Positions 18,173 through 28,410 of a DNA stretch of 64,000 bases are shown here, in pieces; position 1 is the stretch's first letter, and every line of letters starts with the position of its first letter. Both the position numbers and the translations under genes were made by a program. Source of the DNA: Erysipelothrix sp. HDW6A. GTDB lineage: Bacteria > Bacillota_I > Bacilli_A > Erysipelotrichales > Erysipelotrichaceae. Location of the stretch: contig NZ_CP049859.1 in NCBI RefSeq assembly GCF_011400295.1, positions 1,054,001 through 1,118,000 of the forward strand. The letters run 5' to 3'. The notes beneath the pieces were generated by a model. That model worked only from the letters and a program-made list of their open reading frames with translations, was not told the origin of the DNA and ran no database searches.

Positions 18173-20341
18173 TTGAAGTTAAAAACGAACATTAAAGTGT
18201 TGATTATGTCTGGCACAATGGCACTCATTCTATTGATAGTGAGTGCCAATATTTTTATTGTGTCAGTATTTGGTCTGCATTTAAACTCAGGAACAGACAT
18301 CGTTAAGCAGGTTGATGGTATTCAACAAGTGAATCGCGTGATCCAAGCGAAAAGAGGGTCGATTCTTGATCGAGGTGGAAATGTATTAGCAGAGGACGTT
18401 ATCGCGTATACGCTTACTGCAAACATTGACCCAGAACGTTATACAGCGAAGAAAGAACCAGCACACGTTGTGGATAAAGAAGACGCAGCTCTTACGATTT
18501 CAAGAGTTATTGGTAAAGACTATGATTCAGTACTAAGTATCCTGAATTCGAGTGCTAAACAAGTCGAATTTGGATATGAAGGAAAATATCTTACGGCAAA
18601 TCAAAAAGCTGAACTTGAGGCAAGTGATATTAAAGGACTTGGCTTTATTCAGGTGCGTAATCGTATTTCACCAAGACATGATGGGCAATACTCTCATGTA
18701 ATTGGCTTTGCACGTCTTGATGAGAATCAAGTGCTGCAAGGATCAATGGGTATTGAGAAATCGTATAATGATTTACTCTTAGGTGTTAATGGTGTAGAGA
18801 AGTATCAAGAAGATAAAGCTGGTAATAAACTCCAACATGCTGAACTTTATGAAGAGCCAGCAGTGAACGGAAAAAACATTAAACTAACATTAGATTCTAC
18901 AATTCAAAATCAACTGGAACTATCACTAGAGGGTATTACAAAGGATCCAGGGGTTAATGCTGATTCAGCATGGGGAATTGTAATGGAAGCTAAAACTGGA
19001 AGGATTTTAGGATTGGGAGAATATCCAGGCTTTGATCCTAATAGTGAAGATGTTGATTATGTAAGTAAAACATTGAATTATAGTTATGAACCAGGATCGA
19101 CAATGAAGACCTTTACAGTTGCTGCTGCAATAGAAGAGGGAGTCTGGGACGATAATGCAACCTATGATTCTGGAGAATTCTATGTAGGAAATAAAAATGG
19201 AATACCAGTGAGACTTTCATCGCCTTCAGGTTCAATCCATACAATTACGAACGCTAATAATATTGATTATGGTATTCAAAATTTCAGAGATGGTTATGCA
19301 GTATCATCTAACGTTATGATTTCTGAGTTATTAACAAAGTATATGACGTATGAAACATTTGATAAGTATATGCAGAAACTCGGGTTTTATGCGGGTGTAG
19401 AAGTGGATGAAGGTATAAAATCAATCGCTGGTTACCCTTCAACAACTTACGATACCTCAGCGTTACGATACCTAAACCCTGGATTTGGGCAAGGTGCTAC
19501 TGTTTCTGTACTTGAGATGGCTCAAGCGTATACTGCAATTATGACAGATGGTAACCTTATTAAGCCTTATATTGTAGATTCAATTAGTGATCCTGATACA
19601 GGTGAAGTAACGTATCAAGGGAAGACTACAGTAGTACATCAAGTTTTTTCTCCATCTACTGCTGCTCATGCACGTGATTTAATGCGTGATGTTGTAGCTG
19701 GTAGAGTAGGTAGTGGACGTCGATTTAATATTGATGAGGTTGAAGTCATTGGTAAAACAGGTACGGCTCAGTTAGCGATTGAAGGTGGTGGGTATAGTCC
19801 TACTAAATACATCTTCTCGAGTGCTCTTGGTTTCCCTTACGATGATCCTGAGATTATTGTTTATACAGCGTATCAAGCTAATTACGGACACAATCTTAAT
19901 GCATCAGCAGCTCATGTAAATGATGTTGTAAGAACAACTGTATCTGTAATGAACATCAGTAAATTCACAGGAGAAGTGGTTACTGAGATTAAAGCTGATA
20001 CATTAAAAGATTACAAAAATATGAATGTTGAAAAAGCAAAACAAGATATCCTAAGTAAAGGATATGATCCAATTATTATTGGAGATGGAGATATTGTAGT
20101 AAATCAGTATCCACAAGCAGATAGTAAAATAATTAGTCATGAACGGGTCTATATTACTACAAATGGACCAAATATCACGATGCCTAATATGAAAGGGTGG
20201 TCACAAAAAGAAGTGGTTACCTATTGGAATCAAAGTGGTATTAGTATTGCACTGAATGGTAGTGGTTATGTTGTATCACAATCTATTGAAGCAGGAACTG
20301 CAATTAATAAAGATACAGAAATAAGTGTAACTTTAGAATAG
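18173..20341 (+). CDS. Class B penicillin-binding protein with PASTA domains (PBP2x/FtsI type)
   Basis: 722 residues from a TTG start. One N-terminal helix (~7-30) is followed by a dimerisation domain beginning RGSILDRGGNVLA. The transpeptidase domain has all three active-site motifs: S309-T-M-K312, S378-S-N380 and K528-T-G. Two PASTA repeats fill ~600-722, as in PBP2x of streptococci and PBP2b/SpoVD of Bacillus. It crosslinks septal peptidoglycan. It follows ftsL by 2 bases. Confidence 0.95.
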   Translation: MKLKTNIKVLIMSGTMALILLIVSANIFIVSVFGLHLNSGTDIVKQVDGIQQVNRVIQAKRGSILDRGGNVLAEDVIAYTLTANIDPERYTAKKEPAHVVDKEDAALTISRVIGKDYDSVLSILNSSAKQVEFGYEGKYLTANQKAELEASDIKGLGFIQVRNRISPRHDGQYSHVIGFARLDENQVLQGSMGIEKSYNDLLLGVNGVEKYQEDKAGNKLQHAELYEEPAVNGKNIKLTLDSTIQNQLELSLEGITKDPGVNADSAWGIVMEAKTGRILGLGEYPGFDPNSEDVDYVSKTLNYSYEPGSTMKTFTVAAAIEEGVWDDNATYDSGEFYVGNKNGIPVRLSSPSGSIHTITNANNIDYGIQNFRDGYAVSSNVMISELLTKYMTYETFDKYMQKLGFYAGVEVDEGIKSIAGYPSTTYDTSALRYLNPGFGQGATVSVLEMAQAYTAIMTDGNLIKPYIVDSISDPDTGEVTYQGKTTVVHQVFSPSTAAHARDLMRDVVAGRVGSGRRFNIDEVEVIGKTGTAQLAIEGGGYSPTKYIFSSALGFPYDDPEIIVYTAYQANYGHNLNASAAHVNDVVRTTVSVMNISKFTGEVVTEIKADTLKDYKNMNVEKAKQDILSKGYDPIIIGDGDIVVNQYPQADSKIISHERVYITTNGPNITMPNMKGWSQKEVVTYWNQSGISIALNGSGYVVSQSIEAGTAINKDTEISVTLE

Positions 20342-20347
20342 ATTTGA

Positions 20348-20353
20348 TATAAT
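20348..20353 (+). promoter_or_regulatory. Internal extended -10 promoter before mraY
   Basis: TATAAT preceded by TGA (20345-20347) in the 38-base gap between the PBP gene and mraY. No good -35 is seen. Confidence 0.45.
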
Positions 20354-20379
20354 GTTTTTCGAATTGAGGAGAGAATATT

Positions 20380-21342
20380 ATGGTAATAGAAATACTGGGT
20401 CTAGTAGGTGCTTTTACACTTACATTTATAACTTATCCAAAGTTTATTAGATACTTGGAGTCACGTGATACACAACAACAAGTAAGTGAGTATGCTTTGG
20501 AGGCATTTAAAAATAAGAAGAAGACTCCTACATTTGGTGGTTTATTGTTTGTAGTAGTTCCTTCACTTGTAATGATTCTTTTAAATGGATTTAAAATAGA
20601 TCGTTCTCTCTTTTTACTTGTGTTTGTATTTTGTATTTATGCACTCATTGGTTTTATTGATGATTATAAAATTGTTACTGAAGGTAAGAATGATGGATTA
20701 ACACCTAAAACAAAAATGGGGTTCCAATTACTTTTTTCATTAGTATTCTATGGAATCTATATTTCAACAGGTGGAACAAACACGCTTAAAATCCCATTTA
20801 TTACTCAAGCAATCGATTTAGGATACCTTTACATTCCATTTATTATGTTCCTATTTTCAGGAGCATCCAATGCGGTAAACTTAACAGATGGTATGGATGG
20901 CTTAGCAGGTGGAACAATGGTGATTGCCTTAATTCCATTTGCTTACTTAGCTTATGATCAAAATGAGTCAGGCGTCTTACTTTTTATTCTTGCACTCATT
21001 GGTGGACTTCTTGCATTCTTAATGTTCAACAAGAAACCTGCACAAATCTTTATGGGTGATGTAGGGTCCTTAGCTTTAGGAGCTGCATTAGCAGGAATAT
21101 CCGTTTTACTTGATGCAGAAATGTTGCTTGTAGTTATTGGTGGTGTTTTTGTATTTGAAACACTGTGTGTTATTATTCAAAAAATATCGTGGAAAACACG
21201 ACATAAACGTGTATTTAAATATACTCCAATTCACTATAGTTTTACTTTAAGTGGTTGGAAAGAAGCTGATGTAGTAAACCTCTTTTATGCAATCGGACTT
21301 ATTTGTATGGTGTTAGGCTTTGTCTTGATTGCTTTATCATGA
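20380..21342 (+). CDS. mraY: Phospho-N-acetylmuramoyl-pentapeptide-transferase MraY
   Basis: 320 residues with ~10 membrane helices. Makes lipid I from UDP-MurNAc-pentapeptide and undecaprenyl phosphate. Conserved loops seen: KKKTPTFGGLLF near residue 48, the metal-binding DDYK (~94), NLTDGMDGLAGG (~170) and FMGDVGSLALG (~226), and the HxxH-like PIHYSFTLSGWKE at the end. GAGGAG precedes the ATG. It overlaps murD. Confidence 0.96.
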   Translation: MVIEILGLVGAFTLTFITYPKFIRYLESRDTQQQVSEYALEAFKNKKKTPTFGGLLFVVVPSLVMILLNGFKIDRSLFLLVFVFCIYALIGFIDDYKIVTEGKNDGLTPKTKMGFQLLFSLVFYGIYISTGGTNTLKIPFITQAIDLGYLYIPFIMFLFSGASNAVNLTDGMDGLAGGTMVIALIPFAYLAYDQNESGVLLFILALIGGLLAFLMFNKKPAQIFMGDVGSLALGAALAGISVLLDAEMLLVVIGGVFVFETLCVIIQKISWKTRHKRVFKYTPIHYSFTLSGWKEADVVNLFYAIGLICMVLGFVLIALS

Positions 21343-22615
21343 AGGCTCTAGTAATCGGTGGTGCGCGTTCTGGAATAGGCGTAGCACGACTCTTGAACTC
21401 AAAAGGATATCAAGTAACTCTTACTACGAATCAAGACTTTATAGAGCGTCATGAACTTGAGAATCTTGGTGTTAAAGTTTCGTTAAATGATAAAGATATG
21501 GGACTTGTAGATACTTATGACTTTGTGGTTAAGAATCCTGGAATTCCTAACGACCATCCGCTAGTTTCTCAATTTAACAACGTGGTTAATGAAATTGAAG
21601 TAGCTTCTTTATTCTCAAGCAACTACAACTATTATGCAATATCAGGAACTAATGGAAAAACCACAACCGCAACACTTTTGTGGGAGATGTTACAAAAGAA
21701 AAATGAGAATGCGTTATTAGCAGGAAATGTTGGTTATGCATTAAGTGAAGCAGTATATAAAGATGGTAATATTGCACGTGATGTTTCTTTAGAAATATCG
21801 GCGTTCCAAATGGAAGGGTCTCCTACATTTTCGCCAGATGTCTATGGTTTGATAAATTTAAGTCCGGATCACTTGGATCGTTATGATTCTGAGCAAGATT
21901 ACTATGCAGCAAAATTAGAAATATTAAATCGTGTAAAAATATTTGTAAGAAATATTGAAGATAAAAACATTCATGCATTGACTCAGAACTATACAGGAAA
22001 AGTCATTGATGTATCACTTCATGATGTATCAAAAGATGTTTTTATTAAAGATGAAGCAGTGTATTTTAATATAGTGAAATTGTTCTCACTTGCTGAATTT
22101 AAGCTTGTTGGGGAACATAATATATTAAATGCAAGTATTGCTGCAGTAATGGCATTCCTTGCTGGTGTTGAGCTAGAAGACATTCAGACAACAATCCATA
22201 ACTTTAAAGGTGTTGAACATCGTATCGAGTTTGTACGCGAGATTCAAGGGTACGTTATTACAACGACTCGAAAGCAACCAATCCTGAATCAACGGAGGTA
22301 GCACTCAAATCATTTGAGAAAGGTGTATACCTGATGCTTGGAGGTTATGATAAACATATATCATTTGATATACTCAAACCTTATATGGACCGTGTTGAAC
22401 GATTGTATGTCTATGGGGATAGCGCAGAGCAACTTAAAGAATCATTTCCTCAAGCAATTGTCGTAGAAACAATGTTTGAAGCTTTAAATGATGCTCATCG
22501 TATCGCACAAGCAGGCGAAGTCATACTTCTATCACCAGCCTGTGCCAGTTATGATCAATTTAATAATTTTGAAGAACGTGGCGAGCTGTTCAAACAAGCA
22601 GTCATGAATTTATAA
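21339..22615 (+). CDS. murD: UDP-N-acetylmuramoylalanine--D-glutamate ligase MurD, frame broken by one base
   Basis: ATG at 21339 overlaps the mraY stop. The first frame gives MurD with NPGIP, the ATP loop SGTNGKTTTATLL and GVEHRIEFV, then fails after EIQG at the GGG of 22248-22250 and stops at 22301. From CGT at 22253 the next frame continues with RYYNDSKATNPES, exactly the MurD sequence expected next, on to LSPACASYDQF and the stop at 22613. Restoring one G (GGGG) rebuilds an intact ~425-residue protein. MurD is essential, so a sequencing error in a G-run is more likely than a dead gene; a recent mutation cannot be excluded. Confidence 0.9.
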
Positions 22616-22625
22616 ATCTTATGTT

Positions 22626-22647
22626 AAAACTCTAAATAGAGTTTTTT
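22626..22647 (+). terminator. Terminator after murD
   Basis: AAAACTCT (22626-22633) pairs with AGAGTTTT (22638-22645) over AAAT and continues in T residues. Confidence 0.8.
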
Positions 22648-22695
22648 CTTTGTCAGTTTTAGTGTATTATATTACATGTGAATGGAGTGAACGTT

Positions 22696-22983
22696 GTGTA
22701 TAACATTGGAAATGATCAACAATATCAATTATTGCTTACTTTAAAAGTGCGTCAACTCCATAGTAATGGGTTTACCGGTATATCGTATGATGATTTACAT
22801 CATATATTAATAAATCATAAATGGAAAAGACGACAACCAACACGTCTTAGCGAGATTGCGGATGACATTCTGCATTTAAATGAAGATGAGATTGTAAGAT
22901 GGTTAGCCGTAGATTCTAGAGTGAAGGGTTATTCAAGTTCTCTAGACGATTATAGACATTTGATTGAAAAAGAGGAATTATAA
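22696..22983 (+). CDS. ComN-like post-transcriptional regulator family protein
   Basis: 95 residues from GTG 22696, chosen because GGAG at 22684-22687 lies 8 bases upstream; two earlier in-frame GTGs lack such a site. A helix-rich protein with HKWKRRQPTRLSEIADDILHLNEDEIVRWLAVDSR, resembling the central part of the ComN (YrzD) family. In Bacillus comN stands directly before secDF; here too the next gene is a SecDF-like gene. ComN affects comE mRNA in Bacillus; the role here is unknown. Sequence similarity judged by eye. Confidence 0.65.
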   Translation: MYNIGNDQQYQLLLTLKVRQLHSNGFTGISYDDLHHILINHKWKRRQPTRLSEIADDILHLNEDEIVRWLAVDSRVKGYSSSLDDYRHLIEKEEL

Positions 22984-24698
22984 TGAGACGTAAGGAACTA
23001 CAACTGTTAATCATTAGTTTCATAGCTTTGATTATTGGAGTTCTTTTTACACTGAATGTATCGAATTCTATCAAAACGGGGATAGGATTTGGACGAGACT
23101 TGAAACTTGTTGTTACTACGGAAAATAAGGAACAACTTGTTTCTTTTTTAGATGAAATTAATACAAAGCATTTTGAGACAAAAATTCGCTCAGTTAATGA
23201 TAATAAACATGTTATTACGATATCTTCAGCAGATACAGTTGAAGTTATTGATAAAACCATGAAGAGTACCATTGATGATCTTACAATTGATCATATTGGT
23301 ACTTTTGGATCTGCAACCAAACTAGCAAATAACCAAAGTTTTATTTCTCTATATGTACTTGGTATAGTTGCAGTTATTTTTATTTATTTTATTATGCGTT
23401 TTAAACTTGTTGGAATTATTCCAGCCTATAAGATATCCATTAGTTTTGTTTTTAGTTTGTTCATGATGAATGTTTTTGGTTATCCATTTTCAGAATCAAT
23501 GTGGTATATTCTAAATCTGCTATTAATTATTTCATGTGTTAATGTCCATCGAGGTTTAAACAGTAAACTAGGGCACTTGGTATTTGATGCATTTGACTCA
23601 AAAGAGTACTTAAGTAAGAGTGCTTCTCTATTAGTCTTACATACATTGATTGCTTTTTTTATTGTTTTTAGTGATATGTTTAGTAGTCCAGCTGAAGGTT
23701 TACTAATTATTGTCTTCTCGAGTTTTATATTAATTTTTAATGCTGTTTTTATGGTTGTATTAAACCAAATTAAAGCTTTTATTCATGAAGATCGTCATCA
23801 TTGGTTTAGAATCGAAACATCTAATCCTATTGGACGTTTTGCTAATCCAAAGCGAGCTCTTGGAAACCTTGTGCTTATAGGTGTTAGTTTATTAATCGTG
23901 TTAGGAGTGTTTGTTCCTAAAACTTCCTATGAATTACCTTTAGGTCAAAGTTATACAAAAGAATCTGTTTTATTAATTCCAGGTAGAGAGTCGGATGCAT
24001 ATCTTGAAATTCAAGCAATTCTAAATTCCTTGGGACTTTATGAGAATCAAACGAGTTATTCAGTTAGTGATCAAGCGTATTTATGGATATACTTTGATAA
24101 CAATGTGACGCAAAACGATTTAATGCTTTCTAAGAATGTTATTCAATCGAAGATGAATCTTACGAGTTCTTACTATATATCAAAAGCTAAGGACTTTCCG
24201 CTTCAATCGTTTGATTTCTACTTTAGATATATAGGACTTACAGTAATTGCGGCGATACTTCTAAAAATAACGTACAGCAAGCGAAGCATTGGTTCTTTTA
24301 TTACACTATCGATACTAATACCAGTAATATTTACTCTATTATCAATAATTTATGATTTAAAATTTACTGAAGAGATGATCTTACTGATAATTATGGTGCC
24401 GACCGTGTTGTATCATTTGTTGGCAGAAGAAAACTCCAAAGCGTATTTAAAAAATCCAAAAGTGTTTTATGCTGATTTCATTGATGAGTTTATTACGAAT
24501 TTTGTAATTGTAGGAGCGTTCTTAGCTGTTATACTTATTATTGTTCCGATTAATATGGGTATTACACTGTCCAAAATCACTTTCTACTACTTTGTAGCGA
24601 TTGGACTTGGTTTTGTACTCTTTACATATGTATGTAGTAGGGTAAGTAGAAGAAGGGGTATTGAAGATTATGATGATGACATATCTGAAAACATTTGA
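22983..24698 (+). CDS. Divergent SecDF-like membrane protein
   Basis: 571 residues, much shorter than fused SecDF (~740). Two halves each have an extracytoplasmic region and hydrophobic helices: helix 1 at ~8-27, a cluster at ~122-275, helix ~296-312, and a second cluster at ~415-562. The layout and the N-terminal GIGFGRDLKLVV block, resembling the D1 GLDLxGG region, suggest SecDF. The position after a comN-like gene agrees. The D4 helix that carries the proton-relay Asp in SecDF reads LLLIISCVNVHRGL here, with no Asp. It may be a degenerate export accessory factor. RND-fold membership is inference. Confidence 0.6.
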   Translation: MRRKELQLLIISFIALIIGVLFTLNVSNSIKTGIGFGRDLKLVVTTENKEQLVSFLDEINTKHFETKIRSVNDNKHVITISSADTVEVIDKTMKSTIDDLTIDHIGTFGSATKLANNQSFISLYVLGIVAVIFIYFIMRFKLVGIIPAYKISISFVFSLFMMNVFGYPFSESMWYILNLLLIISCVNVHRGLNSKLGHLVFDAFDSKEYLSKSASLLVLHTLIAFFIVFSDMFSSPAEGLLIIVFSSFILIFNAVFMVVLNQIKAFIHEDRHHWFRIETSNPIGRFANPKRALGNLVLIGVSLLIVLGVFVPKTSYELPLGQSYTKESVLLIPGRESDAYLEIQAILNSLGLYENQTSYSVSDQAYLWIYFDNNVTQNDLMLSKNVIQSKMNLTSSYYISKAKDFPLQSFDFYFRYIGLTVIAAILLKITYSKRSIGSFITLSILIPVIFTLLSIIYDLKFTEEMILLIIMVPTVLYHLLAEENSKAYLKNPKVFYADFIDEFITNFVIVGAFLAVILIIVPINMGITLSKITFYYFVAIGLGFVLFTYVCSRVSRRRGIEDYDDDISENI

Positions 24699-26211
24699 GC
24701 CACTAGTACAACTGCTCTTTGAGGCTATCCACTTAAGTGATGAGCATGCTTATGAACTTATTAACCCACCACATCAGAGAGTTGAAAATGATGCAGTCGA
24801 TTCGATTATTGATTTCTATCAACGAGCAGAACGATTAATTATTTGCGGTGATTATGACTGTGACGGTATAGCTTCGACAAGTATCGCGGTAATGCTTGCG
24901 AAAAAGTGTGGAATAGAGGTAGGCTACTACATCCCTAATCGATTTACAGAAGGATATGGTGTGTCGATACCTACAATCGATAGAGCTCATAGTAAAGGGT
25001 ATACTGACGTTTTAATTATTGATAACGGAGTAAAGTCTCATGACGTTGTTGAGCATGCAAAGAACCTAGGAATGCGTGTTGCTATTGTGGATCACCATAT
25101 TATAGAAGCACCAATAGAAGTAGATTCCTTTTTACATCCTGATGTTTGTGATGAATATGCTGATTCAATGTGTGCTAGTGGACTAATTTACTGTGTAGCT
25201 GAGACGATGGGGCTTCATGATGACTATCTTCTAGCTTTAGCTTGTTTAGGTACCATTGCGGATGTCATGCCACTGTGGGGCAAGAATCGCGAGATTGTTA
25301 GGGAGGGAATTGAAGCAATCAAACGCAATTCATTCCTTCAATTTGACGTGATAGTGAAACCTAATAAGTATACAAGTTACTCTGCAAAAACACTTGCTTT
25401 CAAAATGATTCCTAAAATTAATAGTATTGGTAGAATGGCTGATGTTGTGAATGTAAATACAGCAGTTAGCTACTTTACAACCCAAGATACGAAAGCTATT
25501 CGTTCGTATGCATCCCAGGTTGAGAAACTCAACAGTTTCCGCAAAGATAAAGGAAAAGAAATGCAAGTCATTGCTGAGAAGAAAATAACAGACGATTCGA
25601 TTCAAATAATTACTGATACAGATTTTCATGAAGGACTTGTAGGTATTGTAGCTAATAAGATATCCGATACTACTCAGAAACCTACAATTATTCTAAGAGA
25701 ATATGAAAATACTTATAAAGGAAGCGCACGAAGTAATACGCATTCGCTACAAAATATTTTCTCACAAGTTGATAGAAAGTATTTTGAGGCAATGGGAGGA
25801 CATGACTTTGCTTTTGGTATGACCATAAAAAAAGAATACTATCAAGATTTTATTTCGGATATAAATAAGGTAGTTGATGCATTAGATCATGTTTCAAAAA
25901 CAGATAATGTCTTAAAAGTTCCTTCTGACTTAATTACCAAAAACGCACTTCAAGAGTTAGCCTCATTTGAGCCATATGGTGAAGGATTTACATTGCCGCT
26001 TGTTGAAGTATTGCTTCCTCAAGGTTATAATATGGTTGATTTAAGAGGTTATGGTTATAAATTGGTTTTCCAAGATTTTCCGATCGATGAAGCTGTATTC
26101 TTTAATACAGTGTATAGTCGTAATGATTATCGAAATTTCACGAAAATGATTGGAAGATTTGATATTTCTAATACTTCAAAAATTTCATTTAACATCGAAT
26201 CAATGCAATAA
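24670..26211 (+). CDS. recJ: RecJ-like single-stranded-DNA exonuclease (DHH/DHHA1), short form
   Basis: About 513 residues; the start lies among clustered codons (TTG 24661, ATG 24670, 24673, 24676) in the end of the preceding gene and is uncertain. The DHH phosphoesterase motifs are intact: ICGDYDCDGIAS (motif I), LIIDNGV (II) and AIVDHHI (III). A DHHA1 block EGLVGIVANKI and MGGHDFAFG follows. Family RecJ proteins are ~560-790 residues, so the C-terminal region is short. RecJ digests 5' ends in recombination and base-excision repair. It overlaps the upstream gene by 29 bases. Confidence 0.88.
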   Translation: MMMTYLKTFEPLVQLLFEAIHLSDEHAYELINPPHQRVENDAVDSIIDFYQRAERLIICGDYDCDGIASTSIAVMLAKKCGIEVGYYIPNRFTEGYGVSIPTIDRAHSKGYTDVLIIDNGVKSHDVVEHAKNLGMRVAIVDHHIIEAPIEVDSFLHPDVCDEYADSMCASGLIYCVAETMGLHDDYLLALACLGTIADVMPLWGKNREIVREGIEAIKRNSFLQFDVIVKPNKYTSYSAKTLAFKMIPKINSIGRMADVVNVNTAVSYFTTQDTKAIRSYASQVEKLNSFRKDKGKEMQVIAEKKITDDSIQIITDTDFHEGLVGIVANKISDTTQKPTIILREYENTYKGSARSNTHSLQNIFSQVDRKYFEAMGGHDFAFGMTIKKEYYQDFISDINKVVDALDHVSKTDNVLKVPSDLITKNALQELASFEPYGEGFTLPLVEVLLPQGYNMVDLRGYGYKLVFQDFPIDEAVFFNTVYSRNDYRNFTKMIGRFDISNTSKISFNIESMQ

Positions 26212-26225
26212 ATCAGGAGGTAACT

Positions 26226-27821
26226 ATGAAAAAAATATTACTTGTTTTATTACTTGTTATTTTAACAGCTAACCCAATTTATGCAGAGGAAACAAAAGAA
26301 AATCCCGACGATGGATTAGTAGCAAACACACCTACAGATGTAGTTACTGGAGAGAAGATAGAAAATCCTATAGTTATTAGTCAAACTAATTATGAGATAC
26401 TTTTAAGTGAGTCATTACAGATTAACTATTCGTTGAATGTTGAAACAGAAGCAGCTGTGACATTTACTTCAAGTGATCCAAGTGTTGCAACTGTAACTGC
26501 TAAGGGTTATGTAAATACTCTATCTACAGGGAATACAGTTATCACAGTTTCAATTGAAATCGATGGTGTTACTCATCAAAAGAACTTAAATGTTCGTGTT
26601 TTTACGTATGAAGGAAAAGTTGAGTTTCAATTCAATGCGATACGTTTAAATCGTGATTCTTCATACAAATTGGAATACACACTCACTAATGATAAGATTT
26701 CAAATAGTGATATTATTTGGGCGTCTTCGAATCCAAAAGTAGCAACAGTTGAGAATGGTGTTGTCAAAGGATTAACATTAGGTAAGACAATTATTAATGC
26801 AACTGTTGGAAAGAATACATCATCAATAGAGGTGAATGTTATTGCTCCTCTTGTTGAGATTAAATTTAATCCCATCGAAGTCTCTGTAACGGTTGATTCA
26901 TCAGTGGAAATTCCAAGTTTAATCTATGTACCTTTTGATAGTACTGGTATTGAAGAACCGGTCTATACGACAGAGAACACAGATATTATTAAGATAGAAG
27001 GCAATAAAGTTGTCGGATTGAAAACAGGGGTTGCGACTGTCACAGCAACAATAGATAAAATCACAACGACTTTAAAAGTAAATGTCGAAGCGCATACGGA
27101 TGCAAATGGTGCTCAGATTGCAAGTGTTAATGGAGTTAAAGACAACAATTCAATGGTTTTCTCATTGAAGAACCTACTTTCAGGTAGTGCTTCAAAGTAT
27201 GCTGTTGAGTTATCGGTTGATGACTTAAAAAAGGCGATTTCTGAAAACCTAGATATAGTTATAAAAATTCCGAACCTATCGTCAGATATGAGAAGAATTC
27301 AAGAAATTATTGTACCTATTGAAGAATTAGGTCAAGAATCTGTTCAATTTAAAACTATTAAGGTAATGAGTGATAATATAAATATGTCCTACACCTATGT
27401 GTTCTCAGAGAGCCTTGATAAGAACATCGACATTGCTTTGACAATGAATAAAGCAAATAGCAAGTCAAAGTTCTATAATCAAGTAGATGGATTAACATAT
27501 GAGTTGGTTCTTAATGCTGATAGTATGCCAGAGAATACAAAGGTATCCATACCAACCAAAGAATTGGATATGCAGAATACACAGATTCAATTTATTTATT
27601 CAATTAATAACAACGTGGTTGATGCAAATCCGCAATCAGTTACAGTTGTAAATGATCACTTAGAATTTGATGTAACAGGTAATCAATATCTTATTGCTTC
27701 TAAGGCGTTATCAAACTCAAATGACAATACTGCAATCATAGTTTTAGCGGGTGTGTTGGGAGTTGTTCTTCTGGGAGCAGGAGTTGTTTATATTAAACGT
27801 ATGAAAATAAAACAAGTGTGA
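26226..27821 (+). CDS. Secreted Big_2 (bacterial Ig-like) surface protein with C-terminal membrane anchor
   Basis: 531 residues. A signal peptide ends near ANPIYA (residue ~20). Three Ig-like Big_2 repeats follow (~45-125, ~130-205, ~207-285), each with the [10 protein letters not shown] / [16 protein letters not shown] type strand. A further beta-rich region (~300-495) and a single helix (~502-522) with a basic tail anchor it to the membrane; there is no LPxTG. Probably an exposed structural or adhesive protein. Lies between recJ and apt with its own Shine-Dalgarno (AGGAGG). Confidence 0.82.
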   Translation: MKKILLVLLLVILTANPIYAEETKENPDDGLVANTPTDVVTGEKIENPIVISQTNYEILLSESLQINYSLNVETEAAVTFTSSDPSVATVTAKGYVNTLSTGNTVITVSIEIDGVTHQKNLNVRVFTYEGKVEFQFNAIRLNRDSSYKLEYTLTNDKISNSDIIWASSNPKVATVENGVVKGLTLGKTIINATVGKNTSSIEVNVIAPLVEIKFNPIEVSVTVDSSVEIPSLIYVPFDSTGIEEPVYTTENTDIIKIEGNKVVGLKTGVATVTATIDKITTTLKVNVEAHTDANGAQIASVNGVKDNNSMVFSLKNLLSGSASKYAVELSVDDLKKAISENLDIVIKIPNLSSDMRRIQEIIVPIEELGQESVQFKTIKVMSDNINMSYTYVFSESLDKNIDIALTMNKANSKSKFYNQVDGLTYELVLNADSMPENTKVSIPTKELDMQNTQIQFIYSINNNVVDANPQSVTVVNDHLEFDVTGNQYLIASKALSNSNDNTAIIVLAGVLGVVLLGAGVVYIKRMKIKQV

Positions 27822-27827
27822 TATAAT
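27822..27827 (+). promoter_or_regulatory. Extended -10 promoter for apt
   Basis: TATAAT preceded by TGA, overlapping the end of the surface-protein gene and 22 bases upstream of the apt start. No -35 at proper spacing. Confidence 0.5.
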
Positions 27828-27849
27828 GGGAAGGTACTCGGAGGGAATT

Positions 27850-28362
27850 ATGAATTTAAAAGATTACATTGCAACAATTAAAGACTTTCCAAAAGAAGGA
27901 ATACTCTTTCGTGATATTACACCATTGATGGCTGATGGAGCTGCATACAAAGAGGCAACTGACCGATTTGTAGAGTTTGCTAAACAAGTTAATGCTGACG
28001 TTATTGTCGGGCCAGAATCAAGAGGATTTATCTTCGGGTGTCCTGTATCCTATGCTTTAGAAATTGGTTTTGTACCTGTTCGTAAGCCAGGGAAGCTGCC
28101 AAGAGAAACTGTAAGTTATGCATATGACTTAGAGTATGGATCAAATGAATTACATATTCATAAAGATGGCATTAAAGAAGGACAACGTGTTCTTATTATC
28201 GATGACTTGCTCGCAACAGGTGGTACAATTGAAGCGACTGTCTCATTAGTAAGAGAACTCGGAGGCGTCGTAGCTGGTTGTGGTTTCTTAATTGAACTTG
28301 AAGACCTAAACGGTCGAGACAAACTTAAGGACATTGAAATCTTAGCATTGATGAAGTATTAA
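27850..28362 (+). CDS. apt: Adenine phosphoribosyltransferase
   Basis: 170 residues from ATG 27850, with GGAGGG upstream; an in-frame ATG at 27826 would place the Shine-Dalgarno inside the gene. Salvages adenine to AMP with PRPP. Motifs: [37 protein letters not shown] and the PRPP loop [14 protein letters not shown]. The following gene is rel, the usual order apt-rel in Bacillota. Confidence 0.97.
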   Translation: MNLKDYIATIKDFPKEGILFRDITPLMADGAAYKEATDRFVEFAKQVNADVIVGPESRGFIFGCPVSYALEIGFVPVRKPGKLPRETVSYAYDLEYGSNELHIHKDGIKEGQRVLIIDDLLATGGTIEATVSLVRELGGVVAGCGFLIELEDLNGRDKLKDIEILALMKY

Positions 28363-28363
28363 T

Positions 28364-28387
28364 AACGAAGTTTAGACTTCGTTTTTT
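28364..28387 (+). terminator. Terminator between apt and rel
   Basis: AACGAAGT (28364-28371) pairs with ACTTCGTT (28376-28383) over TTAG and is followed by T residues. Confidence 0.82.
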
Positions 28388-28410
28388 AACAAATAAAAGG
28401 GGTGATTTAT

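Noticed and set aside
22240..22301. Programmed ribosomal frameshift in murD
   Set aside because: No slippery heptamer plus stem is visible, and MurD is not known to need it; a missing G explains it simply.
22334..22615. Separate small gene after murD
   Set aside because: It is the C-terminal part of MurD in the shifted frame (LSPACASYDQF), not an independent gene.
22916..23272. 118-codon minus-strand frame across comN-like/secDF genes
   Set aside because: Antisense shadow of two coupled genes; no promoter or Shine-Dalgarno.
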